Of a stretch of 64,000 nucleotides of DNA, positions 51,441-59,981 are shown piece after piece. Each line of letters begins with the position of its first letter. The first letter of the stretch is position 1. The stretch comes from Thauera sedimentorum (GTDB lineage: Bacteria; Pseudomonadota; Gammaproteobacteria; Burkholderiales; Rhodocyclaceae), in contig NZ_JACTAH010000001.1 of the NCBI RefSeq assembly GCF_014489115.1, positions 1,488,001 through 1,552,000 on the forward strand. Direction: 5' to 3'. The notes beneath the pieces are model-generated. The model worked only from the letters and a program-made list of their open reading frames with translations, searched no databases and was not told where the DNA came from. A program made the position numbers and the translations under genes.

Positions 51441-52367
51441 CTATTTGACCGGCGGCAAGGCGATCTCGTGGCTGCGCCGCGCGCCCGCGGTCATCCGCCG
51501 GCAGGCCGCAAGAAATGCGCGGATCGCCGCGGTGTGGTACTTGCCGCGATGCCAGGCGAACTGGAAGCGGCGGCTCAGGTCCAGGCCGGGCACTTCCAGC
51601 GGCACCAGACTGCCGCGCCGGAAGGCGTCGCGCAGCGCCAGGCGGGAGATGCAGCCAATGCCCAGGCCGTTCTCCACCGCGCGCTTGACCGCCTCGGTAT
51701 GCTCGAGCTCCAGCCGGACCCGCAGCCCCTCCGGCCGGTGCCGTAGCGCCCGCTCCAGGGTTTCGCGCGTGCCGGAACCCCGTTCGCGCAGGATCCACCA
51801 TTCCGGTGTCAGTTCGTCGAGGCTCACCGTCTTGTGCCCGGCCAGCGGATGGGTCGGTGCGCAGAACGGCACCAGCTCGTCCTCCACCCAGGGCTCGACC
51901 TCCACCTCGGGATCGTCGGCACGGCCCTCGATCAACCCGAGGTCGATCTCGTAACGCGCCACCTGGGCGAGGATGGTGGTGGTGTTGTGCACGGTGAGCG
52001 CCACCTGCCCGGTCGGATGCTGCTGCAGGTAGTCGGCCATGATCAGCGGCGCCAGGTAGTTGCCTATGGTGAGCGTGGCGCCCACCTTCAGGCTCCCCGG
52101 GGTGTCATCCTCGCGCAGGCGCGCTTCGAGCTCCTGCGCGCGGTCGAGCAGTTCCACCGCCTGCGGCAGCAGCAGCCGGCCATGCTCGTTCAGCCGCAGG
52201 CGCTTGCCCACGCGGTCGAACAGCGGACGGTCGAACTGATGCTCCAGGTCCGCGAGCGCCGCACTGGTGGCCGACTGCGACAGCGACAGCGCCTCGGCCG
52301 CGCGCGAGACGTTCTCGCCACGGGCGATGGCGACGAAGACCTCGATCTGGCGCAGCGTGAATCGCAT
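51441..52367 (-). CDS. LysR-family regulator, FinR-like
   Basis: A 308-residue LysR regulator with a winged-helix DNA-binding domain (RFTLRQIEVFVAIARGENVSRAAEALSLSQSATSAALADLEHQFDRPLFDR) and an effector domain (GSLKVGATLTIGNYLAPLI... and on). It is divergent from the ferredoxin-NADP reductase gene with a 110-base gap. As I recall, this arrangement matches FinR next to fpr in pseudomonads, so it probably activates fpr under redox stress. The DASS gene follows it. Confidence 0.88.
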   Translation of the reverse strand: MRFTLRQIEVFVAIARGENVSRAAEALSLSQSATSAALADLEHQFDRPLFDRVGKRLRLNEHGRLLLPQAVELLDRAQELEARLREDDTPGSLKVGATLTIGNYLAPLIMADYLQQHPTGQVALTVHNTTTILAQVARYEIDLGLIEGRADDPEVEVEPWVEDELVPFCAPTHPLAGHKTVSLDELTPEWWILRERGSGTRETLERALRHRPEGLRVRLELEHTEAVKRAVENGLGIGCISRLALRDAFRRGSLVPLEVPGLDLSRRFQFAWHRGKYHTAAIRAFLAACRRMTAGARRSHEIALPPVK

Positions 52368-52390
52368 ATCGATTTGGCAAATATGGGATA

Positions 52391-52405
52391 GATGGATTAT
52401 CCATC
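52391..52405. promoter_or_regulatory. 15-bp palindrome in the LysR-fpr gap, candidate operator
   Basis: GATGGAT-T-ATCCATC is a perfect inverted repeat 24 bases from the LysR start and 73 bases from the fpr start. LysR-type operators are commonly such interrupted palindromes. It is the best site in the 110-base divergent region, but no consensus comparison was possible here. Confidence 0.55.
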
Positions 52406-52477
52406 AAACAGATATGCAAGGCGACCTAGAATGGTCCCCACAACAAGCCCCCCGGCCCCGCCAGACAGAGAACCGCC

Positions 52478-53281
52478 ATGAGCAACGTCGCCCCCCAACG
52501 CATCGTCAGCAACCTAGCCACCGAGCAAGTAATCAGCGTGCATCACTGGAACGACACCCTGTTCAGCTTCCGCACCACCCGCAACCCGGGCCTGCGTTTC
52601 ATCAACGGCCAGTTCGTCATGATCGGCCTGGAAACCGACGGCCGGCCGCTGACCCGCGCCTACAGCATCGCCAGCCCGAACTACGAGGAACACCTCGAGT
52701 TCTTCAGCATCAAGGTGCCCGACGGCCCGCTCACCTCGCGCCTGCAGCACCTGCGCCCGGGCGACCCCATCGTGGTCAGCAGAAAGCCCACCGGCACCCT
52801 GGTGCTCGACGACGTCCGCCCCGGCCGCAACCTCTACCTGCTGTCCACCGGCACCGGCCTGGCCCCCTTCATGAGCGTGATCCAGGACCCCGAGACCTAC
52901 GAACGCTTCGAGCGCGTGATCCTCACCCACGGGGTGCGCCACGTATCGGAACTGGCCTACGCCGACTTCATCACCCGCGAGCTGCCCGAGAACGAGTTCT
53001 TCGGCGACGTGGTGCGCGAGAAGCTGCTCTATTTTCCGACCGTGACCCGCGAACCCTTCCGCAACCAGGGCCGCATCACCGACCTGCTGGACAGCGGCCG
53101 CCTGACCGAGACGCTGGGCCTGCCCCCGCTCGACCCCGAGCACGACCGCGCGATGATCTGCGGCAGCCCGGCCATGCTGCGCGACTGCCGCGCCCTGCTC
53201 GACCGCCGCGGCTTCGCGGTTTCGCGGCGCATCGGCGAGCGCGGCGATTACACCATAGAGCACGCCTTCGTCGAGCGCTGA
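52478..53281 (+). CDS. fpr: Ferredoxin-NADP+ reductase
   Basis: A 267-residue FAD oxidoreductase. The flavin site is RAYSIASPNYEEHLEFFSIKV (R-x-Y-S) and the NADP domain has LLSTGTGLAPFMSV and ILTHGVRHVSELAY. The C-terminus ends HAFVER with an RGDYTIE block; several Fpr proteins end this way. It exchanges electrons between NADPH and ferredoxin or flavodoxin, supporting FeS assembly and oxidative stress defence. It is divergent from the LysR gene. Confidence 0.93.
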   Translation: MSNVAPQRIVSNLATEQVISVHHWNDTLFSFRTTRNPGLRFINGQFVMIGLETDGRPLTRAYSIASPNYEEHLEFFSIKVPDGPLTSRLQHLRPGDPIVVSRKPTGTLVLDDVRPGRNLYLLSTGTGLAPFMSVIQDPETYERFERVILTHGVRHVSELAYADFITRELPENEFFGDVVREKLLYFPTVTREPFRNQGRITDLLDSGRLTETLGLPPLDPEHDRAMICGSPAMLRDCRALLDRRGFAVSRRIGERGDYTIEHAFVER

Positions 53282-53300
53282 ACCCGCCTGTTACTGGCGC

Positions 53301-53321
53301 CGTTGCCCATTCCGGGCAACG
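53301..53321 (+). terminator. Terminator-like hairpin after fpr
   Basis: CGTTGCCC, loop ATTCC, GGGCAACG: an 8-bp perfect stem starting 20 bases after the fpr stop. No T-run follows. It separates fpr from the FNR-like box upstream of the peroxidase gene. Confidence 0.4.
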
Positions 53322-53377
53322 CCGCCGGTCTTCCAAGGGCTCTGCAGGCCACCAACACGGCCTCGTGAGCAATTTCC

Positions 53378-53418
53378 TTGATGCGCCTCAAAATTTGCGC
53401 TTTGTCGGGCGATATCAT
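53378..53418 (+). promoter_or_regulatory. FNR/ANR-type box and -10 of the cytochrome c peroxidase gene
   Basis: TTGAT-GCGC-CTCAA (53378-53391) matches the FNR consensus TTGAT-N4-ATCAA at nine of ten positions. TATCAT (53413-53418) sits where a class II FNR promoter would have its -10. Such a promoter would start transcription near 53425-53426. Peroxidases of this family are commonly FNR-dependent. Confidence 0.7.
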
Positions 53419-53424
53419 TCGGCG

Positions 53425-54462
53425 GTGACTCCACGCACCATCCATCTCGCCATTCCCGCCCTGCTGTCCGCGTTTGCCGCGGCCCTGGTTTTCATGACCT
53501 GGCGCGATGCCCCGCCCGCCCCCCAGGTCGCGCCACCCAGCATCCCCATGTCGGAGGCCGTCCGCCGGCTCGAACCGATCACCCCGCTGCCGCAGGGTGC
53601 CGACCAGCTCGACGCCGGCCGCGCCGCACTGGGCGAACGGCTCTTCCACGACCCCATCCTGTCGCACGACCGCAGCATCTCCTGTGCAAGCTGCCATCCG
53701 CTCGATCGCGGGGGCATGGACGGGCTTGCGCGCTCGCGCGGCGTGGGCGACGCGCTCGGCCAGGTCAACGCCCCCACCATCTTCAACGCCCGCTTCAACT
53801 TCGCCCAGTTCTGGGACGGCCGCGCCGCGACGCTGGAAGCACAGGTGGCGGGACCGATCCACAACCCGGTCGAGATGGCCTCCGACTGGAAGGAAGTCGT
53901 CGCCCGCCTGTCGGCCGACGACACCTACCGCGAGGCCTTTGCGCGCGAGTACCCCGAGCAGGGCATCACGCCGGACACCATCGCACGCGCCATCAGCGCG
54001 TTCGAGCGCACCCTGACCACCCCGGATTCGCGCCTCGACCGCTACCTGCGCGGCGAAACGCAGGCCTTGTCGGATGACGAAAAGGAAGGCTACGCGCGCT
54101 TCAAGGCGCTGGGCTGCGCAAGCTGCCACCAGGGCGTGAACATCGGCGGCAACCTGTACCAGCGCTTCGGCGTCCTCGGCGACTACTTCGCGGATCGCGG
54201 CGAGCAGACCACGGCCGACCTGGGCCGCTTCAACGTCACCGGCGAGGAGGCGGACCGCCACGTATTCAAGGTGCCCAGCCTGCGCAACGTGGCGCTGACC
54301 GCGCCCTACTTCCACGACGCCGGGGCCGACACGCTGGAGGACGCGGTCGACATCATGGCGCGCTACCAGCTCGGCCGCAGCCTCTCGGACGAGGACAGAC
54401 GCCTGCTGGTGGCCTTCCTGCACACGCTCACCGGCAACTTCCGCGGCAAGGCGCTGGAATGA
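53425..54462 (+). CDS. Di-heme cytochrome c peroxidase
   Basis: A 345-residue periplasmic protein with an N-terminal hydrophobic signal/anchor (about 7-24) and two heme motifs, CASCH at 87-91 and CASCH at 231-235. GGMDGLARSRG, APTIFNARFNFAQFWDGRA and VPSLRNVALTAPYFHDAG are the family blocks. It reduces hydrogen peroxide with electrons from small cytochromes or azurin. I take the GTG at 53425 as start because the signal peptide begins there and no Shine-Dalgarno or ATG lies just upstream. It overlaps the next gene by four bases (ATGA). Confidence 0.92.
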   Translation: MTPRTIHLAIPALLSAFAAALVFMTWRDAPPAPQVAPPSIPMSEAVRRLEPITPLPQGADQLDAGRAALGERLFHDPILSHDRSISCASCHPLDRGGMDGLARSRGVGDALGQVNAPTIFNARFNFAQFWDGRAATLEAQVAGPIHNPVEMASDWKEVVARLSADDTYREAFAREYPEQGITPDTIARAISAFERTLTTPDSRLDRYLRGETQALSDDEKEGYARFKALGCASCHQGVNIGGNLYQRFGVLGDYFADRGEQTTADLGRFNVTGEEADRHVFKVPSLRNVALTAPYFHDAGADTLEDAVDIMARYQLGRSLSDEDRRLLVAFLHTLTGNFRGKALE

Positions 54463-57068
54463 TGCGCCCTCCCCCCGAGCGCTTCATCCTCGGCGTCGCG
54501 CGCGCCCGCTTCCTGTGGACCCTGGCGGGCATCGCCCTGGCGGCCAGCGTGCTCAGCTGGCTGTTCCTGCAGGCGGACGCCATCGACGCACGCGCCCACC
54601 AGCTCTACAGCCGCGAACTGCGCCTGCTGCGCCAGGCCGACGCCGAACTGAACGCCGCCCTGCTCGCCAGCCGGGTGGGGCTGCAGCTCGACTTCGACTC
54701 CATCGTCACCGCCGCCGCCACGCTGGAATCCATCACTGCCAGCCTCGAGGACGTCCCTGCCTTCCTGCCCGGCGGCGACCGTCGTCACCTGCTCGAGGAG
54801 ATCGCCAGTTTCCGCGCCGCACTGGCGCACAAGATGCGCCGCATCGATCTCTTCAAGCGCGAGAATGCAGTGCTGCGCAACTCGCTCGCCTACCTGCCGC
54901 AGGCCACCGACATGGTGATCGACGACCCGCAGGCCACGGTCATGGAGACCCGGCCGGTCGGCATCTTCGTGCGTGGCGTGATGACCCACGCCCATAGCGG
55001 CGATCCGGTACTGGCCGGCGAGCTCGCCGCGCGCCTCGCCGCGCTGGAGACCCGGGCCGCCGCACTGCAGGGCCCGGCGCGGCAGCGGCTGGACAGCGTG
55101 CTGCTGCACGGCCGGGTGGTGCTGGAACGCAAGCCGGTGATCGACGCCCTGACCCGCGAGATCCTCGCCATCCCCACCGCCTCGCTCGGCGAGTACCTCA
55201 ACCTCGCCTACGCGCTCGGCTACGAGCGCGCCTCCAGCCACGCGCACAACTACCGCGCGGTGCTCTACGTGCTTGCCCTGGTGCTGGCCGGCTGGCTGGC
55301 CCTCACCATGCTGCGGGTGGGACGCACCTCGCGCGAACTGGCGCAGGCCAACCGCGACCTTGAGGAGCGTGTCGATGCCCTGCACCGCGCGCGCGACGAC
55401 CTCAACCTGTATGCCACCGTGTTCACCAATGCCGCCGAAGGCATGACGATCACCGACGAGCGCTCGCGCATCATCGCGGTCAATCCGGCTTTCAGCCAGA
55501 TCACCGGCTACACGCTGGAGGACATCGCCGGCAGCACGCCGGCGGTACTCGGTTCCGGCCGCCAGAGCGCCAGCTTCTACCGCGAGATGTGGGCGACGCT
55601 GGAGCGCGAAGGCCAGTGGCAGGGCGAGATCTGGAACCGCCGCAAGGACGGCGAGGTGTACCCGGAATGGCTGTCGATCACCGCGGTACGCAACGCGGCC
55701 GGCGAATCCAGCCACTACATCGGCATCTTCTCGGACATCACCGACCGCAAGGCCGCCGAAGCGCGCATCCACCATCTTGCGCACCACGACGCGCTCACCA
55801 ACCTGCCCAACCGCACGCTGCTGCAGGACCGCCTCGAGCAGGCCATCCTGCAGTCGCGGCGCAACCGCCGCCATGCGGCGGTGCTGTTCATCGACCTCGA
55901 CCGCTTCAAGCTGATCAACGACACCCTCGGCCACGACGTCGGCGACGGCTTGCTCGCCCAGGTGGCGCAGCGCTGCCTGGCCTGCGTGCGCGACACCGAC
56001 ACGGTCGCGCGCCAGGGCGGCGACGAGTTCGTCATCGTGCTGCCGGAGCTGGAACAGGCGCAGGACGCCGCGATGGTGGCGCGCAAGCTGGTCAGCGAGC
56101 TGGGCAAGCCCTACCTGCTGGGGGTTCATGAGCTGACCGTCACCGCCAGCGTCGGCATCGCCATCTACCCCGACGACGGGCGCAATGCCTCGATGCTGCT
56201 GCGCAATGCGGATGCCGCGATGTACGGCGCCAAGAGCGACGGCCGCAACGCCTACCAGTTCTATTCCAGCGAGCTGAACACCGCCTCGCTGGGCGAGTTG
56301 CTGCTGGAGAACCAGCTGCGCGGCGCGCTGGACCGCGGCGAGCTGCTGCTCTACTACCAGCCCAAGGTCAGCGCCGCCAGCGGCAGGATCGACGGCGCCG
56401 AAGCCCTGCTGCGCTGGCACCACCCGGAACTCGGCATGCTCGCACCCGGCCGCTTCGTGCCGGCCGCGGAGGAAGCCGGGCTGATCGTGCCGATCGGCGA
56501 ATGGGTGCTGCGCACCGCCTGCCGCCAGCTGCGCGCCTGGCTGGACGCCGGCATCGAGCCGGTGAGCGTCGCCGTCAACCTCTCCGCCCAGCAGTTCGCC
56601 CACCAGGACCTCGTCGGCCTGGTGGAGAGTGTGCTGGCCGAGACCGGCCTGCCCGCCGGGCTGCTGGAACTGGAGCTCACCGAGACCATGCTGATGCGCG
56701 ACGTCGACCGCGCCACCGAGGTGCTGAGCCGGCTGCGCGCGCTGGGCGTCAGGCTGTCGATCGACGACTTCGGCACCGGCTACTCCTCGCTGGCCTATCT
56801 GAAGCGCTTCGAGGTGGACGTGCTGAAGATCGACCGCAGCTTCGTGCATGACATCCGCAGCGACGGCGCGGACGGCAAGATCGCCGCGGCGGTCATCGCG
56901 CTGGCCCACAGCCTGGGCCAGCAGGTGGTGGCCGAAGGCGTCGAGACCGAATACCAGCGCGACTACCTCGCCCGCCACCGCTGCGACGTGTTCCAGGGCT
57001 ACCTCTTCGGCCGGCCGATGCCGGGCGAGGATCTCTTCGCCCGCCTGGAGGCGGAGCAGCCCGCCTGA
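54459..57068 (+). CDS. Membrane PAS-GGDEF-EAL c-di-GMP protein
   Basis: An 869-residue protein with a helix at about 17-38, a large periplasmic-type alpha-helical sensor (about 40-265), a second helix (about 268-286), a short coiled coil, a PAS domain (about 317-432), a GGDEF domain (active-site GGDEF 520-524, I-site RDTD five residues before it) and an EAL domain (EAL 648-650, then DDFGTGYSS). Both output motifs are intact, so it could make or degrade c-di-GMP. It is translationally coupled to the peroxidase gene, which suggests signalling linked to peroxide or oxygen. Confidence 0.9.
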   Translation: MMRPPPERFILGVARARFLWTLAGIALAASVLSWLFLQADAIDARAHQLYSRELRLLRQADAELNAALLASRVGLQLDFDSIVTAAATLESITASLEDVPAFLPGGDRRHLLEEIASFRAALAHKMRRIDLFKRENAVLRNSLAYLPQATDMVIDDPQATVMETRPVGIFVRGVMTHAHSGDPVLAGELAARLAALETRAAALQGPARQRLDSVLLHGRVVLERKPVIDALTREILAIPTASLGEYLNLAYALGYERASSHAHNYRAVLYVLALVLAGWLALTMLRVGRTSRELAQANRDLEERVDALHRARDDLNLYATVFTNAAEGMTITDERSRIIAVNPAFSQITGYTLEDIAGSTPAVLGSGRQSASFYREMWATLEREGQWQGEIWNRRKDGEVYPEWLSITAVRNAAGESSHYIGIFSDITDRKAAEARIHHLAHHDALTNLPNRTLLQDRLEQAILQSRRNRRHAAVLFIDLDRFKLINDTLGHDVGDGLLAQVAQRCLACVRDTDTVARQGGDEFVIVLPELEQAQDAAMVARKLVSELGKPYLLGVHELTVTASVGIAIYPDDGRNASMLLRNADAAMYGAKSDGRNAYQFYSSELNTASLGELLLENQLRGALDRGELLLYYQPKVSAASGRIDGAEALLRWHHPELGMLAPGRFVPAAEEAGLIVPIGEWVLRTACRQLRAWLDAGIEPVSVAVNLSAQQFAHQDLVGLVESVLAETGLPAGLLELELTETMLMRDVDRATEVLSRLRALGVRLSIDDFGTGYSSLAYLKRFEVDVLKIDRSFVHDIRSDGADGKIAAAVIALAHSLGQQVVAEGVETEYQRDYLARHRCDVFQGYLFGRPMPGEDLFARLEAEQPA

Positions 57069-57146
57069 AGGCCGGGCCGCATTCGCGGCCGGCATGGCGG
57101 CGATGGTATCCTCCCGCCTTTCGTTTCACGCTCCGGATTGCCCACT

Positions 57147-58811
57147 ATGGCCCAGTACGTCATGTCGATGCTGCGGGTGAACAAGATCGTTCCCCCGAAG
57201 CGCCAGATCATCAAGGACATCTCCCTTTCCTTCTTCCCCGGCGCCAAGATCGGCCTGCTCGGCCTCAACGGCTCGGGCAAGTCCACCGTGCTGCGCATCA
57301 TGGCCGGCGCGGACAAGGAGTACGACGGCGAAGTGCAGTGGCAACCCGGCGTGCGCATCGGCTACCTGGCGCAGGAGCCCGAGCTCGACCCCGCCAAGAC
57401 GGTCAAGGAAGAGGTCGAATCCGGCCTTGGCGAAATCGTCGAAGCCCGCCAGAAGCTGGAAGAGATCTACGCCGCCTACGCCGAGCCCGATGCCGACTTC
57501 GACAAGCTGGCCGAAGAACAGGCGAAGTACGAGAACATCCTGTCCACCGCCGGCGGCGACATCGAAACCCAGATGGAGATCGCCGCCGACGCGCTGCGCC
57601 TGCCGCCCTGGGACGCGGTGATCGGCAATCTCTCCGGCGGCGAGAAGCGCCGCGTGGCGCTGTGCAAGCTGTTGCTCTCGCGCCCCGACATGCTGCTGCT
57701 GGACGAACCCACCAACCACCTCGACGCCGAATCGGTCGAATGGCTGGAGCAGTTCCTAACCCGCTTCCCCGGCACCGTGGTGGCGGTGACCCACGACCGC
57801 TACTTCCTCGACAACGCCGCCGAATGGATCCTGGAACTGGACCGCGGCCACGGCATCCCCTGGAAGGGCAACTACTCCTCGTGGCTGGAGCAGAAGGGCG
57901 AGCGCCTGGCGCAGGAAGCCAAGCAGGAAGCCGCCCACATGAAGGCGATGAAGACCGAGCTGGAATGGGCGCGCTCCAACCCCAAGGCCCGCCAGGCCAA
58001 GTCCAAGGCCCGTCTGGCGCGCTACGAGGAAATGGCCAGCGTCGAATACCAGCGCCGCAACGAGACCCAGGAGATCTTCATCCCGCCGGGCGAGCGCCTG
58101 GGCGACAAGGTCATCGAATTCCACAACGTGTCCAAGGCCTTCGGCGACAAGCTGCTGATGGACAACGTGAACTTCGCCATCCCGCCGGGCGCCATCGTCG
58201 GCGTCATCGGCCCCAACGGCGCGGGTAAATCGACCCTGTTCAAGATGATCGAAGGGCGCGATACGCCGGACGCCGGCGAGGTGGTGATCGGTTCCACGGT
58301 CAAGCTCGCCGCGGTGGACCAGAGCCGCGAGGGCCTGGCCAACGACAAGACGGTGTTCGAAGCCATCGCCGACGGCGCCGACGTGCTCACCGTGGGCCGC
58401 TTCGAGATGCCCAGCCGCGCCTACATCGGCCGCTTCAACTTCAAGGGCGGCGACCAGCAGAAGATCGTCGGCAACCTCTCCGGCGGCGAGCGCGGGCGCC
58501 TGCACCTGGCCAAGACGCTGATCCAGGGCGGCAACGTGCTGCTGCTCGACGAACCGTCCAACGACCTCGACGTGGAGACCCTGCGCGCGCTGGAAGACGC
58601 GCTGCTGGAATTTGCCGGCTGCGCGCTGATCATCTCGCACGACCGCTGGTTCCTCGACCGCATCTGCACCCACATCCTGGCGGCCGAAGGCGATTCGCAA
58701 TGGACCTTCTTCGCCGGCAACTACCAGGAATACGAGGAAGACAAGAAGAAGCGCCTGGGCGAGGAAGGCGCCAAGCCCAAGCGCATCCGCTACAAGCCGA
58801 TCACGCGCTGA
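57147..58811 (+). CDS. ettA: Energy-dependent translational throttle protein EttA (ABC-F)
   Basis: A 554-residue ABC-F protein with two ATPase domains: Walker A GLNGSGKST and GPNGAGKST, signatures LSGGEKRRVAL and LSGGERGRLHL, Walker B LLLDEPTNHLD and LLLDEPSNDLD. The short arm and the P-site tRNA interaction linker lie between them (EQKGERLAQEAKQEAAHMKAM and on). It regulates the first steps of elongation according to ADP/ATP ratio. The ATG at 57147 is preferred to a TTG nine bases earlier. Confidence 0.95.
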   Translation: MAQYVMSMLRVNKIVPPKRQIIKDISLSFFPGAKIGLLGLNGSGKSTVLRIMAGADKEYDGEVQWQPGVRIGYLAQEPELDPAKTVKEEVESGLGEIVEARQKLEEIYAAYAEPDADFDKLAEEQAKYENILSTAGGDIETQMEIAADALRLPPWDAVIGNLSGGEKRRVALCKLLLSRPDMLLLDEPTNHLDAESVEWLEQFLTRFPGTVVAVTHDRYFLDNAAEWILELDRGHGIPWKGNYSSWLEQKGERLAQEAKQEAAHMKAMKTELEWARSNPKARQAKSKARLARYEEMASVEYQRRNETQEIFIPPGERLGDKVIEFHNVSKAFGDKLLMDNVNFAIPPGAIVGVIGPNGAGKSTLFKMIEGRDTPDAGEVVIGSTVKLAAVDQSREGLANDKTVFEAIADGADVLTVGRFEMPSRAYIGRFNFKGGDQQKIVGNLSGGERGRLHLAKTLIQGGNVLLLDEPSNDLDVETLRALEDALLEFAGCALIISHDRWFLDRICTHILAAEGDSQWTFFAGNYQEYEEDKKKRLGEEGAKPKRIRYKPITR

Positions 58812-58834
58812 GTGACGATGCGCCCCGCAGGCGT

Positions 58835-58905
58835 GTAGGAGCGGCCTTGGCCGCGATGCAGCCTGCGGGGAAACGACGCCGCATCGCGGCCAAGGCTGCT
58901 CCTAC
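58835..58905. repeat. REP-like palindrome, copy 5 (71 bp)
   Basis: GTAGGAGCGGCCTTGGCCGC followed by GAT, a middle of about 25 bases, then ATCGCGGCCAAGGCTGCTCC followed by TAC (one C-to-T change). It lies between ettA and the convergent M48 peptidase gene. Confidence 0.9.
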
Positions 58906-58976
58906 GCGCGAGGATCGCGCCGCCGGCGGACGGTCGATCCACCCTGCGCTGCCTTGGTGGATCGACACCGTCCCGC

Positions 58977-59981
58977 TTATTGCCCCAGGATCGCGCGCAC
59001 CCGTTCCGGGGTAGGTGGATGCGTGGCCAGGTAGGCGCCGTCCTCGTCCTGCAAGGGGTCCAGGCGCTGCAGGATGTCCGCGAAGCGCTGCGGCGGAATG
59101 CCCTGGGTTTGCAGCGTCTCCACCGCATGGGCATCGGCCTCGCGCTCGAAGGCCCGTGAGTAGCCCAGTTCGGTAAGGATCAGCGGCAAGGCGGTGATGG
59201 CCGAGGACACCGAGGACACGTCGCCGACCACCAGCGCGGCCAGCAGGCCCATGACCGAAGCCTGGATGGAGCCGCGCATCGCGTGGCGATGGACCACATG
59301 GCCGATCTCGTGGGCGAGCACGCCGACCAGTTCCTCGTCGTGCTGCGCAAGCTGCACCAGCTGGTCGGTGAACACGATGGTGCCGGCCGGCAGGGCCATG
59401 GCGTTGGCGCCGAGGGTGTCGCCGGCATCGCGGAACAGCACGCGTATCGCCTGAGGCCCGCCAGCCTCCTCGACCAGCGGATGGAAGACCTGCAGCAGAC
59501 GCTCCTGCTCCGCCACCGACAGGCGGCTCGGCTTCAGCAGGCGGCGGTCGAGGAACTCCAGCACCAGGCGGTCGGCATGCGCGTTGACGTCGGCAGGCAG
59601 CGAGAAAGCGGCCACCCGTGCCAGGGCCGGCACGCCCCACTGCACGCTGCCCCAGACGAAGGCGATGGCCACCACCAGGCCGACGAGCACGTAGCGCAGC
59701 CTGGATTCCAGCCGGTGGGCCAGGCCGCTGACCGGGGAGCGCTGCGAGGCCAGGCGATCGACCGCGTCGTTGTCCGCGGTCTCGAAGCTCTCCCCGCCCG
59801 GAAAACGCAGGAAGCGCGGCGTATTGCCGACCCGCGAGGAGAACTTCAGCTCCGCCAGCGCTACGGCGGCGAGCACCTCGCCGCCCTCGCCTTCGACGGT
59901 GATCGAGGAGCCGTCGACCACCGCGGAGGCCGCCCGGCTGCGCGAACTGGCGCCGTCGAAGAAGCGCCCTGCAATACGCAT
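58977..59981 (-). CDS. M48 family membrane metallopeptidase
   Basis: A 334-residue protein with a soluble start, a transmembrane helix (about 97-115, YVLVGLVVAIAFVWGSV) and an M48 domain. The zinc motif is HEIGHVVHRHA near 224-234, and the third ligand is Glu in FEREADAHAVETL. GANAMALPAGTIVFTDQLV also matches BepA/LoiP-like peptidases. Its ATG overlaps the stop of the YjgN-type gene by one base (TGATG), and the pair is a common two-gene module. A role in membrane-protein quality control is inference. Confidence 0.9.
   Translation of the reverse strand: MRIAGRFFDGASSRSRAASAVVDGSSITVEGEGGEVLAAVALAELKFSSRVGNTPRFLRFPGGESFETADNDAVDRLASQRSPVSGLAHRLESRLRYVLVGLVVAIAFVWGSVQWGVPALARVAAFSLPADVNAHADRLVLEFLDRRLLKPSRLSVAEQERLLQVFHPLVEEAGGPQAIRVLFRDAGDTLGANAMALPAGTIVFTDQLVQLAQHDEELVGVLAHEIGHVVHRHAMRGSIQASVMGLLAALVVGDVSSVSSAITALPLILTELGYSRAFEREADAHAVETLQTQGIPPQRFADILQRLDPLQDEDGAYLATHPPTPERVRAILGQ

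Noticed and set aside
54363..57095. Long minus-strand open frame opposite the PAS-GGDEF-EAL gene
   Set aside because: Antisense shadow with repetitive Val/Gly/Gln/His content and no domain.
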